Of a stretch of 64,000 nucleotides of DNA, positions 53,764-62,265 are shown in pieces. Every line of letters starts with the position of its first letter. Position 1 is the stretch's first letter. Origin of the DNA: DASUGC01 sp035606665 (lineage in GTDB: Bacteria; Acidobacteriota; Vicinamibacteria; Vicinamibacterales; SCN-69-37); NCBI GenBank assembly GCA_035606665.1, contig DATNEY010000053.1, positions 124,001 through 188,000 on the forward strand. The letters run 5' to 3'. Below the pieces are notes generated by a model. It was given only the letters and a program-made list of their open reading frames with translations, had not been told where the DNA came from and did no database searches. The position numbers were made by a program, and so were the translations under genes.

Positions 53764-56091
53764 CTAGAAGGCTCGTATCGCCCTGACCCGTCTCGGAAAA
53801 TCCTTGTCGTCGAAGTGCGCACGGCCGAGATCGGGGAAGTCCACGTGCGCGGCCATGTCCGCCGTGAGCTGCGTCGACGCCCAGTAACTGAAGTTGTCTG
53901 AGACGCCGCGATCGCCGAAGTCGGCGACGCCCGTGGCCTTGAGCGCCTTGTACATTTCGATCAGCTCGTCGCGCGACGGCAGGAACCAGCCCTTGAGTCC
54001 CCGGACGTCGAGGATGGAGCAGAGGTGAGCCGCCGAGCCCTGCTCCGTGCATGCCGCCAGAATGTCGATCGTGTTCTGGCGGCCGGTGCCGATCGCTGAG
54101 CCGCGCGCGCCCTTGATGAGCGTGCGGAAGCAACCCCACTTCGTGCCGGCGCTCTGGTCGTACGGCGCCGCCTCGAGATAGCGCCAGCCATCCTTCTCGA
54201 AGTTCGGATTCACGTAGAAGATGAAGCCGCCGGACGGGCCCACATCTCCTGGCGCGTATGCGCGTGACGAAATCCATACAGACATTTCGCCGGGACCGCG
54301 ATTCGCCCAGAGATGATAGGGAATCAACGTCACCGCCGCGCGCGACGCGGGCTTCGAAAGGCTGCGGCCTTCCGTGCGAATGACCGTGACACGCCCGAGC
54401 TGGTCTCCGGCCGCCGCCGTGAGCGGACTGGCGGCGTCGACGTGCAGATCGAAGATCTTGATGTCCGCCGCGTCCTGCGACTCAGCGGCGTACACGAGCG
54501 GCCCGCGTTCGACTGCGAGCTTCCCGCGATTCTCCCTGACGCGATCGTCGGTGGCGACACGGCGCGCCTCCACCGGCAATTCGATGCGAACGCGATCGTC
54601 CTTGCCCCAGACGCGATCGATCGTCACGTAGCCGTGGATGTCGGGCGTCGCCGGGACCGCCTTGCCGTTGACGTGAACCGTGGCCGCGCGCGAGAGCTTG
54701 TCCGTGTACCTGTAGAGCCCGCCGGGCACCGCTTGATTGCGGGCCCAGCCCGGGATTCTGAGCTTGAGCGCGGCGCGCGCCGCTTTGTCCGACCGGACTG
54801 TAATCGTCGACCCACCGCCCCACGGCATCTCGCTCTCGACGGCGAGCGTCAGATCGCCAAAGGTCGCTTCGCTGCCCACATACAGGTTCACGTAGATCGA
54901 ATCGCCCGGCCCCTTTGCATAGATCAGGCCCGGCATCCCCGCCATGAACCGCACGAGATTCGGCGGGCAGCATTCGAGCGACGCGCGCAGCCATCGCGAG
55001 TCACGACCGTCGCCGGCGCTGGCCAGGCGATTGACGTAGAAGAATCGATCGCCGCTCCTCGAGATGCCGCTGAGGGCGTTGTTGTACATGCCGCGCTCCA
55101 TCACGTCGATGAAACGGCTGTCACCGGTCGCCATGAAGAGGCGGTGGCTGAGCGTCATGAACATCAGCACCGCGCACGCTTCGGCGTAGGCCGAGAGATT
55201 CGGCAGGGAATACGGCGCGCCGAAGCCCTCGTTGCCGGTCGTGCCGATGCCACCCGTGACGTACAGCTTCTTTTCCACCGCGTCGGTCCACATCGCACGC
55301 GAGGCCGTGAGGTATGCGGGCAGGCCCGCGAGGACGCCGACGTCGGCCATCGACACCATCAGCGTCGCGGCGTTCACCGCGTGGCCGACGGCTTCACGCT
55401 GCTCGAGCACGGGCCGGTACGACTGGTTGTGCCGGCTGCGATTGACGGAGTTCGAAAGGCCGCGGATGTCGAGATAGTGCTTCGCCAGATCCAGATGTTT
55501 CTTGTTGCGCGTCACGCGATAGAGCGCGATGCAGTTCGTCGCATCCCGCTCGCCGCCCGAGAACGGCGGATTGCGCTTCGTGAAGTCGTCGTAGAGCGCG
55601 TCGGCCGCCCCGATGGCGCGATCGATCAAGTCGCGGTTGCCCGTGACGCTGAAGTACGTGGCCGCGACTTCGAAGCCATTATTGCCCCGGCCTGGCGCCT
55701 GGCCCGTGGACCGGATCTGCGCATCCACGAGCTTCTTCAGCTCGTCGTCGGGATGCGTCTTCAGCGACATGATCGCGGCTTCGAGAATGTTGCCGCCGAA
55801 TTCACGCTCGCCGTCCACGAACTTGTGGACCTCGAGCGGGATCGTGACTCTGGCGTTCACGTCCACCTTGGGCTTCCAGAAGGCGTCCGTCAGACGCACC
55901 TCGGAAAAGCGTTTCGGCTGAATCGGGTAATCACGCCCGGGCACGTGGCTGTAGGCGGCGCCAGAGCCGGCAATAGTCACGGCCTGATCGGCCGCTGCGA
56001 CCTCCGAGGTGGCGCCTCGAAGCGAGGCGGCGCCTGCGGCGCCCGCTGCCAATGCGGCCGTCTTCAGGAATTCACGTCGGTTGGTAGCCAT
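53764..56091 (-). CDS. GH127-like beta-L-arabinofuranosidase fused to a DUF1566/Lcl-type domain, Tat-exported
   Basis: The 775-residue protein begins NRREFLKTAALAAGAAGAAS, a twin-arginine signal. Residues about 55-610 are a GH127 (DUF1680) hydrolase: an (alpha/alpha)6 barrel with EACAVLMFMTLSHRLF in the glutamate region and SLECCPPN, the zinc-thiolate cysteines that include the nucleophile in characterised arabinofuranosidases. Residues about 615-775 (GFIFYVN, WYLPSRDEL-like GWFLPSRDELIEMYKAL, SYWASTQ) form a DUF1566/Lcl C-terminal domain, usually found in surface proteins and unusual on a glycosidase. The extra domain may bind a surface or polysaccharide. It removes terminal arabinofuranose residues by family inference. 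Confidence 0.85.
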   Translation of the reverse strand: MATNRREFLKTAALAAGAAGAASLRGATSEVAAADQAVTIAGSGAAYSHVPGRDYPIQPKRFSEVRLTDAFWKPKVDVNARVTIPLEVHKFVDGEREFGGNILEAAIMSLKTHPDDELKKLVDAQIRSTGQAPGRGNNGFEVAATYFSVTGNRDLIDRAIGAADALYDDFTKRNPPFSGGERDATNCIALYRVTRNKKHLDLAKHYLDIRGLSNSVNRSRHNQSYRPVLEQREAVGHAVNAATLMVSMADVGVLAGLPAYLTASRAMWTDAVEKKLYVTGGIGTTGNEGFGAPYSLPNLSAYAEACAVLMFMTLSHRLFMATGDSRFIDVMERGMYNNALSGISRSGDRFFYVNRLASAGDGRDSRWLRASLECCPPNLVRFMAGMPGLIYAKGPGDSIYVNLYVGSEATFGDLTLAVESEMPWGGGSTITVRSDKAARAALKLRIPGWARNQAVPGGLYRYTDKLSRAATVHVNGKAVPATPDIHGYVTIDRVWGKDDRVRIELPVEARRVATDDRVRENRGKLAVERGPLVYAAESQDAADIKIFDLHVDAASPLTAAAGDQLGRVTVIRTEGRSLSKPASRAAVTLIPYHLWANRGPGEMSVWISSRAYAPGDVGPSGGFIFYVNPNFEKDGWRYLEAAPYDQSAGTKWGCFRTLIKGARGSAIGTGRQNTIDILAACTEQGSAAHLCSILDVRGLKGWFLPSRDELIEMYKALKATGVADFGDRGVSDNFSYWASTQLTADMAAHVDFPDLGRAHFDDKDFPRRVRAIRAF

Positions 56092-56118
56092 GGTGGAGAA
56101 GTCTACTCCCGCGTGTTG

Positions 56119-56124
56119 TAAGGT
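56119..56124 (+). promoter_or_regulatory. Possible -10 element of the second molybdenum hydroxylase operon
   Basis: TAAGGT ends six bases before the ATG at 56131 with no Shine-Dalgarno sequence. It matches the pattern of other probable leaderless starts in this window. Confidence 0.3.
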
Positions 56125-56130
56125 TCAGCC

Positions 56131-58383
56131 ATGCCCGGCTTCGTGGGGAGATCTGTTCCGCGCACCGAAGGGCGCGCCAAGGTCACCGGCGCCGCGCGCT
56201 ATATAGACGACGTCACGCTGCCCGGAATGCTGCATGGCGCGACGGTCAGGAGCAGCGTCGCGCGTGGCCGGATCCGGGGCATCCGGTTCGGCGACGCCGT
56301 TCCCTGGGACGAGATCACGGTGGTCACCGCGTCGGACGTTCCAGCGCCGAATCGCCTCGTACTGATTCTCGACGACCAGCCCTGCCTCGCCGGCGACGTC
56401 ATCAATCATCCGGAGGAGCCGGTCGTTCTGCTGGCGCATCCCGACAAACAGATCGTGGAGAAGGCGCGGCGGCTCGTGTCGATCGACGTCGATCCACTGC
56501 CGGCGGTGCATTCGATCGACGACGCGATCGAAGCCCGGACGGTGATCTGGGGCACGGACAACGTCTTCAAGTCGTTTCTCGTCTCGCGGGGAGACGCGGA
56601 CGCCGCGATGGCGGAGCCCGGGACAACCATCGTCGACGGCGAGTACGAGACGGGCGCACAGGAGCAGCTGTACATCGAACCGCAGGGCGTCATTGCTCAG
56701 GCACTGCCGGACGGCAGCATCACCGTGCGCGGTTCGTTGCAGTGTCCGTACTACGTGCACAACGCGCTGGTGAAACTGTTCGGCCTGCCGTCCCACAAGG
56801 TCCGCGTCGTGCAGATGGAGACCGGCGGCGGGTTTGGCGGCAAGGAAGAGTACCCGTCGCTCATCGCCGCGCATGCGGCGCTGCTCGCGCGGAAGTCCGG
56901 CCGGCCCGTGAAATTGATCTACGACCGCGCCGAGGACATGGCCGCGACGACGAAGCGGCATCCGTCACGTACGAGGCACCGGACAGCGATCGATCGAGAC
57001 GGCCGGCTCATCGCGATGGACATCGAGTTCGTGCTCGACGGTGGCGCGTACTGCACGCTCTCTCCCGTCGTCCTGTCGCGCGGCACGATCCACGCCGCCG
57101 GGCCGTATTTCTGCCCGAACGTTCGCGTGCGTGGCAGGGCCGTCGCCACATCGACGCCGCCGCACGGCGCGTTCAGGGGTTTCGGCGCCCCACAGAGTTT
57201 GTTCGCGCTCGAACGGCACATGAATGTCGTCGCACGAACGGCCGGGCTCTCGCCGGAGGAGTTCCGCCGCCGCAACTTCATCCGGCAGGGACAGACGAGC
57301 GCGGTCGGTCAGGTGATGCGCGAGCCGCCCAACATGGACCGGCTGCTGGACCGGGCGCTGGAGCTTTCCGGCTACCACGCGAAGACAAAGCACTTCGCTC
57401 GACAGAACGCGGGTAACCGCGTGAAGAAAGGCATCGGCTTCGCGACGTTCATGCACGGTGCGGGATTCACCGGCTCAGGCGAAGTGCATCTCGCCTCCGT
57501 CGTCGATGTCGAAGCGACGCCGGAAGGACGCGTTCGCGTTCTCGCGGCCAGTACCGAAATCGGCCAGGGTACGAACACGATCTTCACCCAGATTGCCGCC
57601 GACGCCCTTGGTGTGGACATGGATGTCATCGAGATCGCGCAACCCGACACGGGCGAGGTGCCGGACAGCGGGCCGACGGTCGCATCGCGAACGTGCATGG
57701 TGGTCGGCCGCCTCGTCGAAGCGGCGTGCGAAGGCTTGAAACAGACGCTCGTCGCGAGCGGCCTTGTCGGCGAGTCGTACACGACGGACGAATTCAGGCG
57801 GGCGTGCGCCGCCTATCGGCAACAGCACGGCGCTCTTCGCGGATCCAGCCGGTACGAACCGCCTCCGGGAATCCAGTGGGACGACGAGAAGTACGAAGGC
57901 GATGCCTACGGCGCGTATGCGTGGGCTGTGTATGTCGCCGAGGTTTCGGTAGATACGGCTACCGGAGAAACACGCGTGGACGATTTCGTCGCCCTTCAGG
58001 AAGTCGGGCGCGTGATTCATCCCGTGCTCGCGACGGGCCAGATCGAAGGCGGCGTCGCACAGGCAATCGGTTACGCGCTCTACGAGCACGTGGTCTGGCG
58101 CGAAGGCCGGATGGCCAACGCCCAGATGACCAACTACATCATGCCGACGTCGATGGACCTGCCGACGATCCGCGTCTATTTCGAGGAGCAGCCGTACGAA
58201 CACGGTCCCGGCGGCGCCAAAGGGATCGGCGAGCTTCCGATGGATGGCCCGGGGCCTGCAATCGTCAACGCGATCGAAGCCGCGACAGACGTGCATATCA
58301 ACAGCATCCCTGCGACACCGGAAGTTGTGCTCTCGGCAATCGAGCGAGCTGAATCAGACTCAGTGGAGGCCGCGCGTGCCTGA
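56131..58383 (+). CDS. Molybdenum hydroxylase large subunit (second operon, xanthine dehydrogenase-like)
   Basis: The 750-residue protein has the family landmarks METGGGFGGKEEYPS, the GAFRGFGAPQ active-site loop (the xanthine dehydrogenase/hydroxybenzoyl-CoA reductase type), ASTEIGQGTNT and the catalytic glutamate in AKGIGELPM. It binds the molybdenum cofactor and hydroxylates a purine, aldehyde or aromatic heterocycle. It differs from the large subunit at 44072 in its active-site loop and partners. The small-subunit gene overlaps its end by eight bases. No XdhC-type maturation gene is present in the window. Confidence 0.92.
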   Translation: MPGFVGRSVPRTEGRAKVTGAARYIDDVTLPGMLHGATVRSSVARGRIRGIRFGDAVPWDEITVVTASDVPAPNRLVLILDDQPCLAGDVINHPEEPVVLLAHPDKQIVEKARRLVSIDVDPLPAVHSIDDAIEARTVIWGTDNVFKSFLVSRGDADAAMAEPGTTIVDGEYETGAQEQLYIEPQGVIAQALPDGSITVRGSLQCPYYVHNALVKLFGLPSHKVRVVQMETGGGFGGKEEYPSLIAAHAALLARKSGRPVKLIYDRAEDMAATTKRHPSRTRHRTAIDRDGRLIAMDIEFVLDGGAYCTLSPVVLSRGTIHAAGPYFCPNVRVRGRAVATSTPPHGAFRGFGAPQSLFALERHMNVVARTAGLSPEEFRRRNFIRQGQTSAVGQVMREPPNMDRLLDRALELSGYHAKTKHFARQNAGNRVKKGIGFATFMHGAGFTGSGEVHLASVVDVEATPEGRVRVLAASTEIGQGTNTIFTQIAADALGVDMDVIEIAQPDTGEVPDSGPTVASRTCMVVGRLVEAACEGLKQTLVASGLVGESYTTDEFRRACAAYRQQHGALRGSSRYEPPPGIQWDDEKYEGDAYGAYAWAVYVAEVSVDTATGETRVDDFVALQEVGRVIHPVLATGQIEGGVAQAIGYALYEHVVWREGRMANAQMTNYIMPTSMDLPTIRVYFEEQPYEHGPGGAKGIGELPMDGPGPAIVNAIEAATDVHINSIPATPEVVLSAIERAESDSVEAARA

Positions 58384-58861
58384 GCCCTACGCGTCGTCCA
58401 TCAGATTCATCGTCAACGGCCGCGCCTGCGAAACCGGCGCGCATCCCATGAGCCGTCTGCTCGACGTTCTGCGCACCGAGCTTCATCTCACCGGAACCAA
58501 GGAAGGCTGCGGTGAGGGCGAGTGCGGCGCGTGTTCGGTGCTCGTGAACGGCGAGCTCGTGAACAGTTGTCTGACGCCCGTGCTCCAGGTCGACGAGGCG
58601 GAGGTGACGACGATTGAGGGAGCCGCCGGAGAAAACGGCGTGCTCAATGCCGTTCAACGCGCATTCATCGAACACGGTGGCGCGCAATGCGGCATCTGTA
58701 CGCCCGGCATGGTGCTCGCGTCGATGACGCTGCTCAAGCGATGTCCGGATCCGAGCGACGATGAGATTCGTGCGGGTCTTGCGGGCAACCTCTGCCGCTG
58801 CACCGGCTATATGCGGATCTTCGAGGCTGTGCGTCGCGCATCGCAGGAGCCGTCCAGGTGA
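58376..58861 (+). CDS. Molybdenum hydroxylase small subunit, two [2Fe-2S] clusters (second operon)
   Basis: The 161-residue protein has cluster cysteines in TKEGCGEGECGACSVLVNG, with the fourth in NSCLTP, and the second cluster set in QCGICTPGM and GNLCRCTGY. It starts at a GTG eight bases inside the large-subunit gene and overlaps the FAD subunit by four bases, so all three are translationally coupled. It links the molybdenum centre to FAD. Confidence 0.92.
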   Translation: MPEPYASSIRFIVNGRACETGAHPMSRLLDVLRTELHLTGTKEGCGEGECGACSVLVNGELVNSCLTPVLQVDEAEVTTIEGAAGENGVLNAVQRAFIEHGGAQCGICTPGMVLASMTLLKRCPDPSDDEIRAGLAGNLCRCTGYMRIFEAVRRASQEPSR

Positions 58862-59793
58862 GGGGCTACCTGCCGGCATACGAGCTGCGAGTTGCATCGC
58901 GCCTCGGTGATGCACTTGCGCTGCTCGCGTCCGAACCTGGCCGCTGGCGGCCGTTCGCGGGCGGTACCGATCTGATGGTGCAGCTCGAGTCCGGTGCTTT
59001 GCCGGAGGGACGCTACCTGGGTTTGTGGAAGCTGCCAGAATTGCGCGGCATACGCGATGCGAGCAACGAAATCGCCATCGGCGCGCTGACAACGTATACG
59101 GACATCCTTGCCAGTGAACACGTGCGGCGGGAATTCCCGATGCTCTGCGAAGCCGCGCGCGAGACCGGAGGCGTTGCCACGCAGAATCGTGGCACCATCG
59201 GCGGCAACATCGCGAACGCATCGCCGGCCGCCGATACGTCGCCGGTCTTGATCGTGTACGACGCGGAACTCGAGCTGATTTCCACACGAGGTGCGCGACG
59301 CGTGCGCTACGACGCGTTCCATCACGGCTACAAGAAGATGGACCTTCGTCCGGATGAGTTGATTGCCCGCGTGCTGCTGCCGCGGCGCGCCGGTCCTGAA
59401 GGGCCGGCCTACGTAGGGCGGGGCTTCAGTCCCGCTGAACTTGGTTGGAGAGAGCATTACCGCAAGGTCGGCACCCGTAAGGCGCAGGCGATCTCGAAGG
59501 TCTGCTTCGCCGGTGCGATCAGCACGAACGCTGCGATGGGCGTCATCAGGGTTGATGACGTTCGAATTGCTCTGGGCAGCGTGGCGCCGACGGTCGTCCG
59601 GGCGCGCGCCGCCGAAGCCGCGCTGCGCGGCCGCATCCTCGATCGGCCGCTGATCGCCGCGGCCGAACACGCGCTCGCGGGCGACATCAGCCCCATCGAC
59701 GATCTGCGATCCACCGCGCATTACCGCCGGAGGGTCGCCACCCGGTTGTTACGGAACTGGCTGGATGGCCTTACCGCTTCGATTTCGGCCTGA
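58858..59793 (+). CDS. Molybdenum hydroxylase FAD-binding subunit with an in-frame REP-like insert
   Basis: The 311-residue protein shows FAD motifs AGGTDLMVQLESG (near 40) and TQNRGTIGGNIANASPAAD (near 107), then the C-terminal flavin domain beginning HYRKVGTRKAQAISKV. Relatives run straight from a LLPRR-type strand to the WREHYRKVGTR segment. Here about 16 residues, including AGPEGPAYVGRGFSPAE, are inserted, encoded by two back-to-back REP-like hairpins at 59389-59435. The site is a surface loop between the two domains, so activity is probably kept. The start is a GTG overlapping the small-subunit stop. Confidence 0.9.
   Translation: MRGYLPAYELRVASRLGDALALLASEPGRWRPFAGGTDLMVQLESGALPEGRYLGLWKLPELRGIRDASNEIAIGALTTYTDILASEHVRREFPMLCEAARETGGVATQNRGTIGGNIANASPAADTSPVLIVYDAELELISTRGARRVRYDAFHHGYKKMDLRPDELIARVLLPRRAGPEGPAYVGRGFSPAELGWREHYRKVGTRKAQAISKVCFAGAISTNAAMGVIRVDDVRIALGSVAPTVVRARAAEAALRGRILDRPLIAAAEHALAGDISPIDDLRSTAHYRRRVATRLLRNWLDGLTASISA
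59389..59435. repeat. Back-to-back REP-like pair inside the FAD-subunit gene
   Basis: The first stem GCCGGTCC-TGAA-GGGCCGGC (59389-59408, one mismatch) ends in CCTAC, which abuts GTAGG (59413-59417) leading into GCGGGGC-TTCA-GTCCCGC (59418-59435, one mismatch). The feet meet as CCTACGTAGG. The reading frame is open through the element. Confidence 0.8.
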
Positions 59794-59873
59794 AACGGCT
59801 GCCTCCGCTTCGCCCCATCCCATAGATTCCGGCTGACTTACGGCCGTTCCAGGTGTAGCTTTATGGGAAATCG

Positions 59874-62264
59874 ATGAAGAAGCTCGCGCCTGTGCTTCTG
59901 GGGATCGCGTTTTGCGCCGCCTTCGGCTGGCGCGTCCAGGCTGGTTCCCAGGCCTCCACCCAGACGGCCGGTAAGCCCGTTCCCCAGAATCTCAACGACA
60001 CGATCGAGCTCTTCTGCGGCGATTGTCATAACGACGGTTCCAAAAAGGGCGAGCTGTCGTTCGATCACTTCGACATCATCAAGGCCGCCGAGCATCCGCA
60101 GATCGCCGAAAAGATGGTGCGGAAACTCCGCATGGGGCTGATGCCGCCGAAGACCGCGACGCAGCCCGATCGCGCGACGCGCATGGCGTTGGTCAACGCC
60201 CTCGAGACCGCGCTCGACGCGGCCGCGGTGGCCAATCCGAATCCGGGGCGCCGCGTGTTCCAGCGGCTGAATCGGGCCGAGTACGCGGCGGCCGTGAGCG
60301 CGCTGTTCGGCATCGACATCGACGTCAGCACGTATCTGCCGGCGGACACGATCAGCGCCGGGTTCGACAATATCGCGGACGTCCAGACGCCGTCGGCGAC
60401 AGTGATGCAGGGCTACATGCGCGCGGCCGCCTACGTGAGCCGCGTGGTGGTCGGCGATCCGTCATTCGATCCCTCGTCCACGCAGTACGACGTGCCGCGC
60501 ACGCAGTCGCAGAAGGGCCGCGTCGAGGGCGCGCCGTTCGGCACGCGCGGCGGCACCGTGGTCACGCACGTGTTCCCGGCCGACGGCAAGTACAAGTTCC
60601 AGCTGTTGCTGCATGGAGAGCCGGCCGGGCTGCTCTTCGGCCGCACCGTGCGCGACATTCAGATGGAAGTGGCGATTGACGGTACGCGCGCCGCGCTGAT
60701 GAAGGTCGATCGCTGGATTTCCGAGTCGGATCCGGAGGGCCTGTCGTACACGACGCCGCCGATCGACGTGCGCGCCGGCGCCCACAAGATCGCCGCGACG
60801 TTCATTCAGGAATTCGAGGGCTCCGAAGACGACCTCATCAAGCCGATCGATCACACGCTGGCCGACACGCAGATCGGCGTCGGCTACGGCGTCACGACGC
60901 TGCCCCATCTGAGGAACCTGGCGGTCGTCGGTCCGTACAACGTGACCGGCGTCTCGGACAACGCGACGCGCCGCGGCATCTTTGTGTGCAAGCCGGCGAC
61001 GGCCGTGGAGCAGGTCCCGTGCGCGCGCCGGATCCTCGAGCGTCTCGGCACGCTCGCGTACCGGCGTCCGTTGTCGGTGCGCGACGTCGATCAGTTGATG
61101 CCGTTCTACAGCCTGGGCCTGAAGCCGGGCGGTTTCGAGGGCGGCATCCGCACCGCGATCCAGGCGATGTTGTCGAGCCTGCCGTTCCTTTTCCGTGTCG
61201 AGGAAATGCCGGCGACGGCGAAGGCCGGCGCGACGTACCGGATCAGCGACGTCGACCTGGCGTCGCGCCTGTCGTTCTTCCTTTGGGGCACGATCCCGGA
61301 CCGCGCGCTGATCGACGCCGCCCGCGCCGGCCAGCTCTCGAAGCCCGAGACGTTCCGGCTGCAGGTGCGCCGCATGCTCGCCGATCCGAGGTCGGCGGCG
61401 CTGTCGACACGATTCGCGGCGCAATGGCTTCGCCTGCAGGATCTCCACAAGGTCGAGCCAGACGCGCTCTCGTTTCCGTACTACGACGAGTCGCTGGCCT
61501 CGTCGATGGAGCGCGAGACGGAGCTGCTGTTCGATCACATCGCGCGCGCCGATCGGCCGGTGCTCGAACTCGTCACGGCCGACTACACGTTCGTCAACGA
61601 ACGGCTCGCGCGGCACTACGGCATCGCCGGCGTGAGCGGACCGGAATTCCGCAGGGTGACGTATCCCGACGATCGCCGCCGCGGCCTGCTTGGGCACGGC
61701 AGCATCCTCACGCTGACGTCGCACGGCAACCGCACGTCGCCGGTGCTCCGGGGCAAATGGGTGCTCGAGGTGCTGTTCGGCAGTCCGCCTCCGCCGCCCC
61801 CGCCGGACGTGCCTGACCTGGAAAAGACGGACGAGGCCAAGGACGGCCGTTTCCGATCGGTGGCCGAGCAGCTCGCGATGCATCGGGCGAGTCCGTTCTG
61901 CAGCTCGTGCCACAACGTGATCGATCCGATCGGCCTGGCGCTGGATCAGTTCGACGTCACGGGCGCCTGGCGCATCAAGGATCGCGGCGTGGCGGTGACG
62001 ACGGCGGGCGAGCTCCACGACGGCACGAAGATTAACGGCGCTCCGGATCTGCGCGCGGCGCTGCTCGCGCGCTCCGACGTCGTGATGACGCATTTCACGG
62101 AAATGCTCATGGCGTACGCCCTGGGCCGGCGTGTGGAGTACTACGACATGCCGACGATAAGAAGAATAGTTAGGGACGCGGCAAAGAACGAATACCGCGT
62201 GTCCTCCATCATCATCGGGGTGGTGGAGAGCGCGGCTTTCAGGACGGCTAAAGCGGAGAACTGA
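59874..62264 (+). CDS. DUF1592-type multi-domain cytochrome-like protein
   Basis: The 796-residue protein has a signal peptide and an N-terminal haem-binding site in LFCGDCHNDGS (planctomycete-type cytochrome). The domain string follows: DUF1587 (RRVFQRLNRAEYAAAVSALFG), a carbohydrate-binding-like beta domain, DUF1595 (LGTLAYRRPLS), DUF1592 (ASRLSFFLWGTIPDRAL), DUF1588 with a second CxxCH in FCSSCHNVIDP, and DUF1585 at the end. Such proteins pair with DUF1552 proteins, as here, where the partner starts one base after the stop. They are widespread in Planctomycetota and Acidobacteriota, and a role in polymer degradation has been proposed but not shown. The start ATG at 59874 has TAGCTT 12 bases upstream. 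Confidence 0.9.
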   Translation: MKKLAPVLLGIAFCAAFGWRVQAGSQASTQTAGKPVPQNLNDTIELFCGDCHNDGSKKGELSFDHFDIIKAAEHPQIAEKMVRKLRMGLMPPKTATQPDRATRMALVNALETALDAAAVANPNPGRRVFQRLNRAEYAAAVSALFGIDIDVSTYLPADTISAGFDNIADVQTPSATVMQGYMRAAAYVSRVVVGDPSFDPSSTQYDVPRTQSQKGRVEGAPFGTRGGTVVTHVFPADGKYKFQLLLHGEPAGLLFGRTVRDIQMEVAIDGTRAALMKVDRWISESDPEGLSYTTPPIDVRAGAHKIAATFIQEFEGSEDDLIKPIDHTLADTQIGVGYGVTTLPHLRNLAVVGPYNVTGVSDNATRRGIFVCKPATAVEQVPCARRILERLGTLAYRRPLSVRDVDQLMPFYSLGLKPGGFEGGIRTAIQAMLSSLPFLFRVEEMPATAKAGATYRISDVDLASRLSFFLWGTIPDRALIDAARAGQLSKPETFRLQVRRMLADPRSAALSTRFAAQWLRLQDLHKVEPDALSFPYYDESLASSMERETELLFDHIARADRPVLELVTADYTFVNERLARHYGIAGVSGPEFRRVTYPDDRRRGLLGHGSILTLTSHGNRTSPVLRGKWVLEVLFGSPPPPPPPDVPDLEKTDEAKDGRFRSVAEQLAMHRASPFCSSCHNVIDPIGLALDQFDVTGAWRIKDRGVAVTTAGELHDGTKINGAPDLRAALLARSDVVMTHFTEMLMAYALGRRVEYYDMPTIRRIVRDAAKNEYRVSSIIIGVVESAAFRTAKAEN

Positions 62265-62265
62265 C

